A stretch of DNA of 64,000 nt from Cellulomonas sp. WB94. Its GTDB lineage: Bacteria > Actinomycetota > Actinomycetes > Actinomycetales > Cellulomonadaceae. Positions within the stretch are counted from its first letter, which is position 1. Each line of letters opens with the position of its first letter. Position numbers and translations under genes: made by a program. The stretch is taken from the NCBI RefSeq assembly GCF_003115775.1, contig NZ_QEES01000002.1:1302001-1366000 (forward strand). Direction: 5' to 3'. The notes beneath the pieces are model-generated. The model searched no databases, was not told where the DNA came from, and worked only from the letters and a program-made list of their open reading frames with translations. Shown piece by piece: positions 1 to 9,624 of the stretch.

Positions 1-1
1 G

Positions 2-1456
2 ACGCGCCAGCCCGGCTACCTGCAGTCCACCGACATCACGCCGACCGTGCTGAGCGCTCTGGGCCTGCGCGACGACGCCCCGCAGGGGGCCCTCATCGGA
101 TCGCCCCTGACGACCGTCGCGGACCCGCACGTGGCGAGCGCACGCGTCGCGACCCTGGTGGACGCGAACCGGCACGCGCAGGCCGCCCGACCCCTCATCC
201 GGGTCTTCTACCTGACCCTCGTCGGCATCAACCTGCTGCTCTACCTGCTGGTGACCATCGGGCTCAACGGGCGGGTCCTCGCCTGGTGGAGCCGCGTGCT
301 CGACAGGCGCTGGCCCGGCCAGGGCCGACGGGTCGTGGCGGCGCTGAGCCACCCGGGCACGGTGCTGCGGCCGTTGCGCATGCTGGGCGTGGCGGTGGCC
401 GCGATCCCCGTCTCGACGTTCCTCGCGAACCTCACACCGTGGTGGCGCGCCTCACCGCCGTCCTACGCGCTCGCGGCCTCGATCGTCGCGTGGGTCCTCG
501 TGATCACGGCCGTCGCGCTCGTCCCGCCGTGGCGCGACGCCGTGCTCGCTCCGCTGGGCATCGTGGCCGCGATCACCGTCACCGTCATCTGCGTCGACGT
601 GGCCGCCGGGGCACGGCTCCAGCTGTCCTCGCTCATGGGACCGCAGGCTCTCGTCGCGGGGCGGTTCTACGGCTTCAACAACACGGCGTTCGCGCTGGTC
701 GCGGCCGCGTCGATCCTCCTCGCGGTGGCGCTCGCCAACCCGCTCGTCGTGCGCGGGCGACGAAGGCTCGCGGCGGGCGTCGTCGTCCTCATCGGCCTGG
801 TGACCACCGCGCTCGACGGGCTCCCGTCCATCGGAGCGGACTTCGGCGGACCACCCGCGCTCGTGCCCGGGTTCGCGGTCCTGGCGCTGCTCACCGCCGG
901 GATCCGACTGAACTGGTGGCGGACGCTCGGAGTCCTCGGCGCCGGCGCCCTGACGGTCACCGCGTTCGCTGTCGTCGACTACCTGCGCCCGGCCGACTCC
1001 CGCACGCACCTGGGCCGGTTCGTCGAGACCGTGCTCGACGGCGGCGCGTGGCAGGTCGTCGAGCGCAAGCTCGCGCAGAACCTCAAGATCCTCGTCGGCA
1101 GCGAGCTCACGCTGCTCGCCGTCGCAGGCCTCGTGCTCGTCGTCCTCGTCCTCGGCCGGCCGCTGCGCAAGGCCGTGGTCGCGCCCGACGGCGGCTCCTA
1201 CGGATGGCTCTCCGCACGCGCTCCGCTCAACCGCCTCGGCACCCACGCCCCGATGCTGCGCCCCGGCCTGACCGCGCTCGCCGTCACGATGGCGATCGGG
1301 TTCGCCCTGAACGACTCGGGCATCCTCATCCCGGCGCTCGGCGTGGCCCTGGTCGTGCCGCTGCTCGCCTCGATCAGCGCGAACTGGCTGATCCACCTGC
1401 GACCCAGCCCAGAGACGACCTCGGCCCCGGGCCTGGCACCGGTCAGCGGCGGCTGA
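2..1456 (+). CDS. C-terminal part of a polytopic membrane protein (alkaline-phosphatase-like family), 5' end outside window
   Basis: The frame is open from base 2, so the true start lies upstream; a GTG at 47 is internal. The first residues (QPGYLQSTDITPTVLSALG) match the end of a sulfatase/alkaline-phosphatase-like extracellular domain, in which the last helix sits next to a 'TD..PT.L' motif. After about 60 residues the chain becomes a long series of hydrophobic segments (roughly ten), ending with a short Pro/Ser-rich tail. Actinobacterial proteins of this design are large envelope proteins of unknown substrate. Convergent with the glycosyltransferase gene. The membrane assignment is firm; the phosphatase-like N-terminus is inferred from only about 20 residues. 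Confidence 0.65.
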   Translation, partial: TRQPGYLQSTDITPTVLSALGLRDDAPQGALIGSPLTTVADPHVASARVATLVDANRHAQAARPLIRVFYLTLVGINLLLYLLVTIGLNGRVLAWWSRVLDRRWPGQGRRVVAALSHPGTVLRPLRMLGVAVAAIPVSTFLANLTPWWRASPPSYALAASIVAWVLVITAVALVPPWRDAVLAPLGIVAAITVTVICVDVAAGARLQLSSLMGPQALVAGRFYGFNNTAFALVAAASILLAVALANPLVVRGRRRLAAGVVVLIGLVTTALDGLPSIGADFGGPPALVPGFAVLALLTAGIRLNWWRTLGVLGAGALTVTAFAVVDYLRPADSRTHLGRFVETVLDGGAWQVVERKLAQNLKILVGSELTLLAVAGLVLVVLVLGRPLRKAVVAPDGGSYGWLSARAPLNRLGTHAPMLRPGLTALAVTMAIGFALNDSGILIPALGVALVVPLLASISANWLIHLRPSPETTSAPGLAPVSGG

Positions 1457-1495
1457 TCAGCAGCAGGTGATCAGCAGCAGGTGATCAACGGTGGG
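1454..1495. repeat. 14-bp tandem repeat between two convergent genes
   Basis: Two identical copies of TGATCAGCAGCAGG (1454-1467, 1468-1481) are followed by a degenerate third (1482-1495). Each unit carries the palindrome TGATCA, which reads as a TGA stop on both strands; because 14 is not a multiple of 3, successive units put stops in different frames. The first unit contains the stop of the upstream membrane protein and the third overlaps the stop of the glycosyltransferase on the other strand. Confidence 0.85.
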
Positions 1496-2480
1496 TGATC
1501 GGTGGTGACGCCCCCGGCGACAGGGTCGACCGGATCGCCCCCGCGGCGCGGCGGACCTTGCGGGCGTTGACCGCCAGCTGGACGTCGCGGTACTGCGCGG
1601 CGCGGTGCAGCTGGCCCCGCAGGTCGGTGCCCGACGGTCGGTGGCGCAGCTCGCACGGCACCTCGACGGCCGTGAACCCCTGCCGCAGCAGGTCGATCGT
1701 CATGCCTGTCTCGACACCCCACCCGCGCGCGAGCGGGGTCGCGGCCTCGAACGCCTCACGGGTCAGGCAGCGCATGCCCGACAGCGGCTGGGTCGGCGTC
1801 CAGCCCGTCATCGCCGCGATGGCACGGCGGGCCGCACCGACCACGATCCCCCGGCCGCCCGCGCCGACCTGGGGCGGCAGCAGCGCGATGGAGAAGTCGG
1901 CGGACCCCTCGAGGACCGGCGGCACGAGCGGTGCGGTGTTCACGGCCGACTCGCCCAGGTCTCCGTCGATGAACAGCAGGAGGCGCGGCGGTCGGTCGGG
2001 GGTGTCGCGCATCGCCACGACGGCCGCCCCGGTCTCCATCGCGGCGGCCTTGCCACGGTTGTGCGAGTGGCGCACGACGACGGCGCCGGCGTCCCGCGCG
2101 ACGTGCTGCGTGCTGTCCTCGGAGCCGTCGTCGACCACGAGCACGAGGTCGACCCGGGGGATCGCGCGCGCTGCGCGGACCGTCGCGGCGATCCGCCGGG
2201 ACTCGTCCTTGGCGGGGATGACGACAGCGACGCGCTGCCGCGACCGGGTGCCCGGCTCCTTCGTCGTCGCCTCGGTCAGCGGCTCGATGCTGCCTGCGCG
2301 ACGACGCGACGCGCGACGTGCGCGGACCTTCGTCGGGGCGGACCCGTCGGCGGCGGAGAGGTCCTCGGCGAGGGTCTCCGTGGCGTCCTCGGTGGCTGCG
2401 GGCATCACGGCGGCATCGTCCGACGCGGGCGTCACGTCCGCCTGGTCGTTGTCGGCGGAATTCCCGCGCTTCCGGGTCAC
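1485..2480 (-). CDS. Glycosyltransferase family 2
   Basis: 331 residues from a GTG start. The first ~75 residues are low-complexity and charged (Ala/Asp/Glu then Arg-rich) and probably disordered. The GT-A fold follows: VAVVIPAKDES at the nucleotide-binding strand, VLVVDDGSEDST with the conserved DDGS, then HNRGKAAAMETG, and a DXD-type motif in LLFIDGDLG that would bind the metal/sugar-nucleotide. The rest fits a cytoplasmic inverting GT2 of the kind that makes cell-envelope glycans or glycolipids. No membrane segment is evident. Donor and acceptor cannot be read from the sequence. It lies upstream on the same strand order as the DUF5926 gene (104-bp gap). Confidence 0.85.
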   Translation of the reverse strand: MTRKRGNSADNDQADVTPASDDAAVMPAATEDATETLAEDLSAADGSAPTKVRARRASRRRAGSIEPLTEATTKEPGTRSRQRVAVVIPAKDESRRIAATVRAARAIPRVDLVLVVDDGSEDSTQHVARDAGAVVVRHSHNRGKAAAMETGAAVVAMRDTPDRPPRLLLFIDGDLGESAVNTAPLVPPVLEGSADFSIALLPPQVGAGGRGIVVGAARRAIAAMTGWTPTQPLSGMRCLTREAFEAATPLARGWGVETGMTIDLLRQGFTAVEVPCELRHRPSGTDLRGQLHRAAQYRDVQLAVNARKVRRAAGAIRSTLSPGASPPITHR

Positions 2481-2584
2481 CCGCCCAGCCTAGCGAGCCA
2501 CCGGCCGGACCACCGCCGGGGCCCGGCGCCGGGCCCCGGTGCCGGGGCGGTCCGGCGCGGGCAGGGGCGCCGGCGAGGGTGCGG

Positions 2585-3412
2585 TCAGCGCAGCGTGACC
2601 TGCCGGGCCACCAGGCCCGCGCGGGCGCGGCGGGCGTTCGCGTCGAGCGGCGAGTCGTCCGCGAGCGCCGCGGTGAACCGCGGCAGGAAGTCGGCGACGG
2701 GCTTCTCGATCTCGGCGCCCTCGGTGCCGGGGGCGAGCTCCCACACCGGCACGACGATCCCGCTCGCGCGGAAGTAGCCGACGAACTTCGCGTCGTCGAA
2801 CCCGGACTCACGCTTGGCGTGCAGGCGCGCGAGCGCGTCGAGGACCTGCTGCTCGTCGTGCGGCTGCGCCCAGCGCAGGAACTCGCGCGAGCCGAGCCGC
2901 GCCCAGTACGCCGACTCGGCTGCGGCGAGCTTGACGGTCGGGACGATGCCCGCGTCGGCCTCCTCGATCGCGCTCGACAGCTCGGCGGTCACCTCGATGT
3001 CGGGGGCGAGCCAGTAGCTGTAGCCGGGCTGGATCGTGACCTCGAACGGGACCGACAGGTCGAGGACGTCCTGCAGGCGGGGGCCCGGTCCGGGCAGGCC
3101 GGCCGTCTGGACCGCGGTGCCGGGCTCGATCTCGAGGGCCTCGAGCAGCGCCGCGGCCAGGTCACGGCTCGCGTCGCCCGAACCGCGCGAGGTCTGCAGC
3201 GCCAGCAGGATCACGCCGTCCGCGCGGTGCAGCGCCTGCCACCCCATCGGCAGGACCGTCGTCACGAGCACCTCGCGGGCGCCGTGCTCGGCGGTGGTGC
3301 GGGCCGTCGCGGTCGCCGCGGGGACGATCTCCTTGAGCGCGACCCAGTCCGGCTCACCCGGGAGGCCCTCGAAGGGACGGAGGACGAAACCGGAGGTTGC
3401 AGCAGAGGCCAT
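2585..3412 (-). CDS. DUF5926 family protein
   Basis: 275 residues, ATG start at 3412, divergent from pgm with a 73-bp gap holding both promoters. The sequence pattern (N-terminal LRPFEGLPGEPDWVALKEIVPA, a central segment with P..YSYWLAP, and a Leu/Ala-rich helical C-terminus) matches an actinobacteria-restricted family now called DUF5926; older annotations tied some members to SecA because of a metal-binding SEC-C tail, which is absent here. There is no signal peptide or membrane segment, so it is probably cytosolic. Function unknown. Confidence 0.75.
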   Translation of the reverse strand: MASAATSGFVLRPFEGLPGEPDWVALKEIVPAATATARTTAEHGAREVLVTTVLPMGWQALHRADGVILLALQTSRGSGDASRDLAAALLEALEIEPGTAVQTAGLPGPGPRLQDVLDLSVPFEVTIQPGYSYWLAPDIEVTAELSSAIEEADAGIVPTVKLAAAESAYWARLGSREFLRWAQPHDEQQVLDALARLHAKRESGFDDAKFVGYFRASGIVVPVWELAPGTEGAEIEKPVADFLPRFTAALADDSPLDANARRARAGLVARQVTLR

Positions 3413-3485
3413 GGTCGTCGAGGTTACCGGACCGTGCGCGCGCTACGCCCGGCGAGCGTGAGCCTGCGGGTGGCAGGATCAGGGC

Positions 3486-5180
3486 ATGGACCCGCGCGCC
3501 GGAACTCTCGCCCAACCGTCCGACCTCGTCGACGTCGATGCGCTGCTCGGCGCGTACCGCGACCGCGTCCCCGACCTCGACGACCCGGCGCAGCGCGTCG
3601 TGTTCGGGACGAGCGGGCACCGTGGGTCGAGCCTCGACGGCGCCTTCAACGAGGCGCACATCGTCGCGATCACCGCCGCGATCATCGAGTACCGGCGCTC
3701 GCAGGGCACCGACGGCCCGCTGTTCATCGGTCGGGACACCCACGCGCTGTCGCTACCCGCCTGGGAGACCGCGCTCGAGGTGCTCGCCGCCGCGGGAGTC
3801 GAGGTGGCGATCGATGCCCGCGACTCGTACACGCCGACGCCCGCCGTCTCGCACGCGATCCTGCTCCACAACGGCGCGACGAGCACCGAGGGTGTCCGCA
3901 CGCACGTCGAGGGCGCTGCCGCGGGTGCGCTGACCGGGCTGGCGGACGGCATCGTCGTGACCCCGTCGCACAACCCCCCGCGTGACGGCGGCTTCAAGTA
4001 CAACCCGCCGCACGGCGGTCCGGCCGACTCCGACGCGACCGGGTGGATCGCCGCCCGCGCCAACGAGCTGCTGCGCACCGGCGTCGGGCAGGTCCGCCGC
4101 GTCTCGCTGACGGACGCCCTCGCCGCGGAGACCACGCACCGCCACGACTTCATGGCGGCGTACGTCGACGACCTCGCGAACGTCATCGACATGGACGCGA
4201 TCCGCGAGGCCGGCGTGCGGATCGGCGCCGACCCGCTGGGTGGCGCGTCGGTCGAGTACTGGGCCGCGATCGGGGAGCGGTACGGCCTCGACCTGACGGT
4301 CGTGAACCCGCGCGTCGACCCGCAGTTCGGCTTCATGACGCTCGACTGGGACGGCAAGATCCGGATGGACTGCTCGTCGCCGTCCGCCATGGCGTCGCTG
4401 GTCGCGGCGATGGGCGAGAACGCCCCCTACGACATCGCGACGGGCAACGACGCGGACTCCGACCGGCACGGCATCGTCACGCCCGATGCCGGCCTCATGA
4501 ACCCCAACCACTACCTTGCGGTCGCCATCCAGTACCTGTACTCGGGGGCCCGCCCGGGCTGGCCCGCGGACGCCGCGATCGGCAAGACCCTGGTCTCGTC
4601 GTCGCTCATCGACCGGGTCGCGGCCTCGCTCGGCAGGCGCCTGCTCGAGGTGCCCGTCGGGTTCAAGTGGTTCGTCCCAGGCCTGCTCGACGGCTCGGTC
4701 GGGTTCGGCGGCGAGGAGTCCGCCGGTGGGTCGTTCCTGCGCAAGGACGGCACCGTCTGGACCACGGACAAGGACGGGATCATCCTCGCGCTGCTCGCCT
4801 CGGAGATCCTCGCGAAGACCGGGCGGTCGCCGTCGCAGCACCACGCCGACCTCGTCGCGAAGTTCGGGGAGTCCTGGTACGCGCGGGTCGACGCCCCGGC
4901 GACCCTCGAGCAGAAGGCCACGCTCGGCAAGCTGTCGCCCGAGCAGGTCACGGCCACGACGCTCGCGGGCGAGGACATCACCGCGAAGCTGACCGCAGCG
5001 CCCGGCAACGGCGCGGCGATCGGCGGGCTCAAGGTCACCACCGAGAACGCGTGGTTCGCCGCCCGGCCGTCCGGGACCGAGAACGTGTACAAGATCTACG
5101 CGGAGTCGTTCGTCAGCCCCGAGCACCTCGCGCAGGTGCAGGTCGCCGCGAAGGACGTCGTGTCGGACGCGCTCGGCTGA
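3486..5180 (+). CDS. pgm: Phosphoglucomutase (alpha-D-glucose-1-phosphate specific)
   Basis: 564 residues, the usual length for this bacterial class. It interconverts glucose-1-phosphate and glucose-6-phosphate, linking glycolysis to glycogen and sugar-nucleotide synthesis. Visible signatures: [10 protein letters not shown] near the N-terminus (phosphate-binding start of domain 1), the phosphoserine loop VTPSHNPP with Ser161 as the residue phosphorylated in catalysis, the metal-binding loop [10 protein letters not shown], the sugar-binding loop [11 protein letters not shown], and RPSGTEN close to the C-terminus, which binds the distal phosphate. All catalytic elements are present. It ends 4 bp before the convergent acetyltransferase stop. 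Confidence 0.97.
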   Translation: MDPRAGTLAQPSDLVDVDALLGAYRDRVPDLDDPAQRVVFGTSGHRGSSLDGAFNEAHIVAITAAIIEYRRSQGTDGPLFIGRDTHALSLPAWETALEVLAAAGVEVAIDARDSYTPTPAVSHAILLHNGATSTEGVRTHVEGAAAGALTGLADGIVVTPSHNPPRDGGFKYNPPHGGPADSDATGWIAARANELLRTGVGQVRRVSLTDALAAETTHRHDFMAAYVDDLANVIDMDAIREAGVRIGADPLGGASVEYWAAIGERYGLDLTVVNPRVDPQFGFMTLDWDGKIRMDCSSPSAMASLVAAMGENAPYDIATGNDADSDRHGIVTPDAGLMNPNHYLAVAIQYLYSGARPGWPADAAIGKTLVSSSLIDRVAASLGRRLLEVPVGFKWFVPGLLDGSVGFGGEESAGGSFLRKDGTVWTTDKDGIILALLASEILAKTGRSPSQHHADLVAKFGESWYARVDAPATLEQKATLGKLSPEQVTATTLAGEDITAKLTAAPGNGAAIGGLKVTTENAWFAARPSGTENVYKIYAESFVSPEHLAQVQVAAKDVVSDALG

Positions 5181-5183
5181 GCC

Positions 5184-5489
5184 TCAGTCGACCGGGTCCG
5201 GGACAGGTCGGACGAGGTCCCGGTACTCCGGGTGCCGTGCGACGTACGCGCGGATGAACGGGCACAGCGGCACGATCTGCCGCCCGGACGCCCGGACCTG
5301 GTCGAGCGCGCCGCGCGCGAGAGTCGACCCGACACCGCGCCCCTCGGCCGCCTCGACCACCTCGGTGTGCGTGAACACGACGGCGTCCGCGTCCAGCACG
5401 TAGGCGGCGAACCCGAGCACTGCGCCGTCGCGGTCGCGCGCCTCGAACTGTCCGTCGGCGCGGTTGTCGGTCACCGTGAGCTCGTCCAT
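5184..5489 (-). CDS. Small GNAT-like N-acetyltransferase (Acetyltransf_CG type)
   Basis: 101 residues taking the ATG at 5489; the frame is open further upstream to 5594 but the family starts at about this point. The fold is the minimal GNAT version: strand-rich N-terminus, HTEVVEAAEGRGVGSTL (acetyl-CoA pyrophosphate loop, of the type RGxG), then the family hallmark CPFIRAYVARHPEY near the C-terminus. Members are short cytosolic acyltransferase-like proteins whose substrate is generally unknown. Divergent from the MFS gene, convergent with pgm. Confidence 0.85.
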   Translation of the reverse strand: MDELTVTDNRADGQFEARDRDGAVLGFAAYVLDADAVVFTHTEVVEAAEGRGVGSTLARGALDQVRASGRQIVPLCPFIRAYVARHPEYRDLVRPVPDPVD

Positions 5490-5551
5490 GCCCCGATCAT
5501 GTGGCACGCGGACGCGTCCGGCCAGCCCCCGGGCGATGACACACTGAGGCC

Positions 5552-6862
5552 GTGTTCCGGCCCTATCGCACCCTGCTCGCCCGGCCGGGCGCACTGGCCT
5601 TCTCCGCGTCCGGGCTCCTCGCCCGCCTGCCGATGTCCATGGCGGGCATCGGGATCGTGCTCGTCGTCGTGGCGGGCTACGACTCGTATGCCCTGGCCGG
5701 GCGCGTCTCGGCGGCGTACGTCCTGACCCAGGCGCTCTGCTCCCCGCGGCTCGCGCGCCTCGTCGACCGGCACGGGCAGGCGCGCGTCATGCGTCCCGCG
5801 ATCGCGGTGACCTCGGTGGGCCTGGCCGGTCTCGCGGTCGCCGCGACCCTGCAGCTGCCCGTCGGCTGGCTGTACGTCGCCGCGGTGGTCACGGGCGCCA
5901 CGATGGGGTCGTTCGGGTCGCTCGTCCGCGCCCGGTGGTCGCACGTCGTGCACACGCCGCGCGAGCTGCACACCGCGTACTCGCTCGAGTCGGCGTTCGA
6001 CGAGCTCGTGTTCGTCGTCGGGCCTGTCCTGGCCACGACCCTCGCGGCCGGGGTGTCACCCGTGGCGGCGCTCGTCGTGTCGGTCACGGGGCTGGTCGTC
6101 GGCGGGTACTGGTTCCTCGGCCTGCACGCCACGCAGCCGCCGCACGTCGCGCGCCCGGTCGGGGCGGCCCGGACCCGGTCCGTCATGCGCTCGAGCGGCA
6201 TGGTCGTCCTCGCGTTCGTGTTCGCCGCGGTCGGCGCCATCTTCGGGGCGACGGACGTCGCGACCGTCGCGTTCGCGGGCGAGCAGGGTCACCCCGAGCT
6301 GGCCGGCGTGGTCCTCGCGGTCTTCGCGCTGGGGTCGATGATCGCCGGGCTGCTCTACGGAGCTCGCCACTGGACGGCGCCGCTGTGGCGCCGGTTCGTG
6401 CTCGGGACGGTCGCCCTCGCGCTCGGCGCGTCCCTGTTCGTGCTGGTCACGTCGATGACGGTGCTTGCCGGGGTCATGTTCGTGGCGGGCTTCGCGATCG
6501 CGCCGACGATCATCAACGGCAACAGCCTGGTCCGCAGCTTCGTCCCGCGCGCGCGACTGACCGAGGGCCTCGCACTCGTCGGCACGATGCTCGGCGTCGG
6601 GGTCTCGTTCGGTGCGTCGATCGCGGGGCTCGCCATCGACGCGGACGGGTCGCGGGGCGGGTACCTCGTCGTCGTCGTCGCCGCCCTCGCGGTCCTCGGG
6701 GCGACCGCGGCCGCGCTGGGGACGCTGCGCTCCGCGACCTCGGAGCTCATGTTCGTCGACGAGCCCGTGACGGCGCCGGCTCGCGCCGCCGACCTGACCG
6801 CGGCGGACAAGACGGAGGCGGACCCGGCGGAGGCAGGCCCGCTGGCGGTGGACCCGCTGTGA
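5552..6862 (+). CDS. Major facilitator superfamily transporter
   Basis: 436 residues from GTG 5552, with about twelve hydrophobic segments and short hydrophilic loops. The motif RLARLVDRHGQARVM after the second segment resembles MFS motif A (the cytoplasmic loop 2-3), and a charged, Asp/Ala-rich tail follows the last helix. Such proteins in actinobacteria are mostly drug/metabolite exporters, but the substrate cannot be read. Its stop overlaps the start of the kinase-fold gene (GTGA at 6859-6862), so the two are translationally coupled and may act on the same compound. Confidence 0.85.
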   Translation: MFRPYRTLLARPGALAFSASGLLARLPMSMAGIGIVLVVVAGYDSYALAGRVSAAYVLTQALCSPRLARLVDRHGQARVMRPAIAVTSVGLAGLAVAATLQLPVGWLYVAAVVTGATMGSFGSLVRARWSHVVHTPRELHTAYSLESAFDELVFVVGPVLATTLAAGVSPVAALVVSVTGLVVGGYWFLGLHATQPPHVARPVGAARTRSVMRSSGMVVLAFVFAAVGAIFGATDVATVAFAGEQGHPELAGVVLAVFALGSMIAGLLYGARHWTAPLWRRFVLGTVALALGASLFVLVTSMTVLAGVMFVAGFAIAPTIINGNSLVRSFVPRARLTEGLALVGTMLGVGVSFGASIAGLAIDADGSRGGYLVVVVAALAVLGATAAALGTLRSATSELMFVDEPVTAPARAADLTAADKTEADPAEAGPLAVDPL

Positions 6863-7842
6863 CCGGGCCCGACGTCGTCCCCGAGCAGACGGTGCGCGAC
6901 CTCGCGACGGTGCTGCACCCGCTCGGACCCCTCGACCGCGTCGAGCTCCTCACGGGCGGCATGTTCGCCACGACGTACCGGGTGACGCTCGGCGACGGGA
7001 CGCGGGTCGTGGTGAAGACCGCGCCGACCGACACCGACCGGCTGCTGCGCTACGAGCTCGACCTGCTGCGCACCGAGGCGGCCGTCTATGCGCTCGCGGC
7101 CGACCGTCCGGACCTGCTGATGCCACGCGTCCTGCTCACGGACCTGAGCCGCACGGTGCTGCCGAGCGACGTGCTGGTGGTCAGCCACCTCGACGGCGTC
7201 CCGCTCGTCGACGCGGGGGAGCTCGACCCGGTCGTGGCCGATGTCGTCCAGCGTGAGCTGGGGGCGTTCATGGCCCGGCTGCACACGGTGCACGGCGAGC
7301 GGTTCGGGTACCCGAACCTTGACGCGGGTCTGCACGCGGCGACCTGGACCGAGGCGTTCGAGTCCATGGTCGAGGCGTTGCTCGACGACGCCGCACGATG
7401 GGGCACCCCGCTGCCGTCCGACGAGATCAGGGCGGCCCTCGACCGGCACCGTGCGGTGCTCGACGACGTGAGGGTGCCCGCTCTGGTCCACACCGACCTG
7501 TGGGCGGGCAACCTGTTCGTCGACACGACGACCGGCGCGCTCCTCGGCGTCATCGACACCGAGCGGTCGGTGTGGGGCGACCCGCTGCTCGAGCTCGCGG
7601 GCGCCGACCAGCTCGGCCGCGGCCCGGCGCCGGCCCCGCTGCTCGACGGCTATGCGGCCGCAGGCGGGACGTTCGGGCTCTCGACCGCCTCAGGGGCGAC
7701 CCGGCTGGAGCTGTACCGGCTGTACATGTGCCTGGTGCTGCTCGTCGAGATCGCGCCGCGCGGCTACGTGGGCGACTGGCTCGCGGCGCACCGCTCGACC
7801 GCGGCAGCCAACCTGCGCGCGTCGCTCGGCGCCCTGGGGTAG
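6859..7842 (+). CDS. Aminoglycoside phosphotransferase (APH) family protein
   Basis: 327 residues from the GTG that overlaps the upstream stop. It has the protein-kinase-like APH fold: a VVVKTAP strand with the ATP-binding Lys near residue 50, the catalytic loop VHTDLWAGNLFVD (His211, catalytic Asp213, Asn218), and LLGVIDTERSVWGDP with the metal-binding Asp (the DFG equivalent). These residues are intact, so it should be an active small-molecule kinase. Family members phosphorylate aminoglycosides, macrolides, choline, homoserine or fructosamines; resistance should not be assumed. Coupling to the MFS gene is the main context clue. Confidence 0.85.
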   Translation: MTGPDVVPEQTVRDLATVLHPLGPLDRVELLTGGMFATTYRVTLGDGTRVVVKTAPTDTDRLLRYELDLLRTEAAVYALAADRPDLLMPRVLLTDLSRTVLPSDVLVVSHLDGVPLVDAGELDPVVADVVQRELGAFMARLHTVHGERFGYPNLDAGLHAATWTEAFESMVEALLDDAARWGTPLPSDEIRAALDRHRAVLDDVRVPALVHTDLWAGNLFVDTTTGALLGVIDTERSVWGDPLLELAGADQLGRGPAPAPLLDGYAAAGGTFGLSTASGATRLELYRLYMCLVLLVEIAPRGYVGDWLAAHRSTAAANLRASLGALG

Positions 7843-7929
7843 CTGCGGGTCCGGTCGCCTCCGGCGCATCCCCGCCTCGGGCGCGTCCTCCTCATGGATG
7901 GTCTGATCGACGGACCGGTGCGCGCGCCG

Positions 7930-8316
7930 TCACGAGTCCGATGGGTTCGCCTGACCGTCCCCGTCCCCGTCCCAGTCCCAGTCCCGGGCGGGCGAACGCT
8001 GCGCCGGCATCCGGTAGCTCAGCTGGCGCTCGGACGGTCGCGGGGGCACGGGTCGGACGATCCTCGGCGCCGCAGCGGCCGCCGCACGCGCGGCGGCACG
8101 CGCCGCCTCGACCACCTTGCTGCTCAGCGCGGCGGTCGGCGCAACACGCCCGCGCCTGCCGCCGGGTCGCGCCCGGACGGGCCCCGCCCAGGGACCATCC
8201 TCGCCCAGCAGGGCATTCGCCCGCGCCGTGATCCGCTCGATCTGGCGGCGCCCGGCCGGTGTCCCCACGAGGTACCCGACCCCGGCTCCGACCAGGAATG
8301 CTGCTCTCGTCCTCAT
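7930..8316 (-). CDS. Small membrane-anchored protein, YtxH-like N-terminus
   Basis: 128 residues. The start MRTRAAFLVGAGVGYLVGT contains one short hydrophobic segment with small-residue spacing, then AGRRQIERITARAN, the pattern seen at the start of YtxH-type stress/envelope proteins (glycine-rich helix followed by an amphipathic helix). The middle is Ala-rich helix, and the C-terminus ends in a DWDWDGDGDG run encoded by a GTCCC-type hexamer repeat (about 7955-7987 on the plus strand). Function unknown; a membrane-surface scaffold role is inference. Confidence 0.6.
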   Translation of the reverse strand: MRTRAAFLVGAGVGYLVGTPAGRRQIERITARANALLGEDGPWAGPVRARPGGRRGRVAPTAALSSKVVEAARAAARAAAAAAPRIVRPVPPRPSERQLSYRMPAQRSPARDWDWDGDGDGQANPSDS

Positions 8317-8451
8317 CCGTGCGGTCCTCCCGTGCCGACGTGAGACCGCGGTCGGCGGGATGACTCCGCCCGACGCTTCGAGCCTAGGCTCGCCATCGCA
8401 GCAATTCCAGGGAACCGGGCAAATGGGACGGTTCGTGATGCCGCGACGCGG

Positions 8452-9624
8452 TCAGACGTTCGCGCCGAAGAGCAGTCCGAGCACATAGGTCGTCGCCGCA
8501 GCGCCGAACCCGATGGCGAGCTGGCGGAGTGCGCGCCGGACCGGCGGGCCGCCCGAGAGCACGCCGACGGCCGCCCCCGTGCAGAGCAGCGCGAGGCCGA
8601 CGAGGAACGTCGCGACCAGCACCGCGCGCAGGCCGCCGAGCCCGAACAGGTAGGGCAGGACCGGGATGATCGCGCCCGACGCGAAGAAGCAGAAGCTCGC
8701 CCCGGCCGCACCCCATGCCGTCCCGACGGCCTCGTGCTCGTCGACGAGGTCGGCCACGGGGACTCCCGCGGCGCGCGAGTCACCGTCGGGGCCGGTCACC
8801 TGCTCCGGGCTGACGCGCGGGACGCCGAGCGTCGGTGTCGCGATCGTGCCGAACGAGCGCAGCAGCTCCCCGGCGCGGATCCGGGCGTCCTCGACCGACA
8901 TCCCGCGGGCGCGGTAGACGAGCTCGAGCTCGTTGGCCTCGACGTCCAGGTGGGGGACGGCGGCGTGCGTCTGCTGGCCGGGGGCCGACGCCTCGAGCAG
9001 CTCACGCTGCGAGCGCACGGAGACGTACTCGCCCGCGCCCATCGACAGCGCGCCCGCGAGCAGGCCGGCGACCCCGGTGAGCAGGACGACGCTGTTCGAC
9101 GCCCCGCTCGCCCCGATGCCGAGCACGAGCGCGAGGTTGCTGACGAGACCGTCGTTGGCGCCGAACACCGCCGCCCGGAACTGCCCCGACATGCGGTTGC
9201 GGCCACGCGCTGCCAGGCCCCGCACGACCTCCTCGTGGATGCGCTCGTCGGCGGCCATCGTCGCGGTCGCGTCGGAGTCGGTCTCGTAGGACGACCGCGC
9301 CTCGGCGCGCTGAGCGAGCGCGAGCACGAAGACGGACCCGAACCGGCGGGCCATCCAGGCCAGCGCGACGGTGCGGAAGTCACCGCGCAGCGGTCGCCCG
9401 ACGTCGTCCCCGAGCAGGTCGAGCCAGTGCTGCTCGTGCCGCCCCTCGGACTCGGCGAGCGCCAGGAGGATCTCGCGCTCCTCGCCCGTCCGCCGCGACG
9501 CCAGGTCGCGGTAGACGGCGGCCTCGGCACGCTCGTCCGCGAGGTACTGCCGCCAGCGACGGTGGTCGCGACGGTTCGGGACGCGCCGTGCGGGGTCGGC
9601 GGCGGGGTCGATGGCGGTCTGCAC
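8452..9624 (-). CDS. VIT1/CCC1-family metal transporter with N-terminal ferritin-like domain
   Basis: 390 residues from GTG 9624; the frame stays open upstream to 10209, but protein-like sequence begins only here. Residues ~15-140 form a ferritin/rubrerythrin-like helical domain with Glu/His-rich helices (ESEGRHEQHW). Then comes the VIT1/CCC1 domain: GQFRAAVFGANDGLVSN in the first membrane segment, MGAGEYVSVRSQRELLEA after the second, and three more hydrophobic segments at the C-terminus. Yeast and plant relatives move Fe2+/Mn2+ into the vacuole; bacterial fused forms such as MbfA export iron. Export or detoxification of Fe/Mn is the likely role. Divergent from the anti-sigma ATPase gene. Confidence 0.88.
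   Translation of the reverse strand: MQTAIDPAADPARRVPNRRDHRRWRQYLADERAEAAVYRDLASRRTGEEREILLALAESEGRHEQHWLDLLGDDVGRPLRGDFRTVALAWMARRFGSVFVLALAQRAEARSSYETDSDATATMAADERIHEEVVRGLAARGRNRMSGQFRAAVFGANDGLVSNLALVLGIGASGASNSVVLLTGVAGLLAGALSMGAGEYVSVRSQRELLEASAPGQQTHAAVPHLDVEANELELVYRARGMSVEDARIRAGELLRSFGTIATPTLGVPRVSPEQVTGPDGDSRAAGVPVADLVDEHEAVGTAWGAAGASFCFFASGAIIPVLPYLFGLGGLRAVLVATFLVGLALLCTGAAVGVLSGGPPVRRALRQLAIGFGAAATTYVLGLLFGANV

Noticed and set aside
6859-7842. Antibiotic resistance call for the APH-fold gene
   Set aside because: Family is broad; context (MFS coupling) is weak evidence for resistance.
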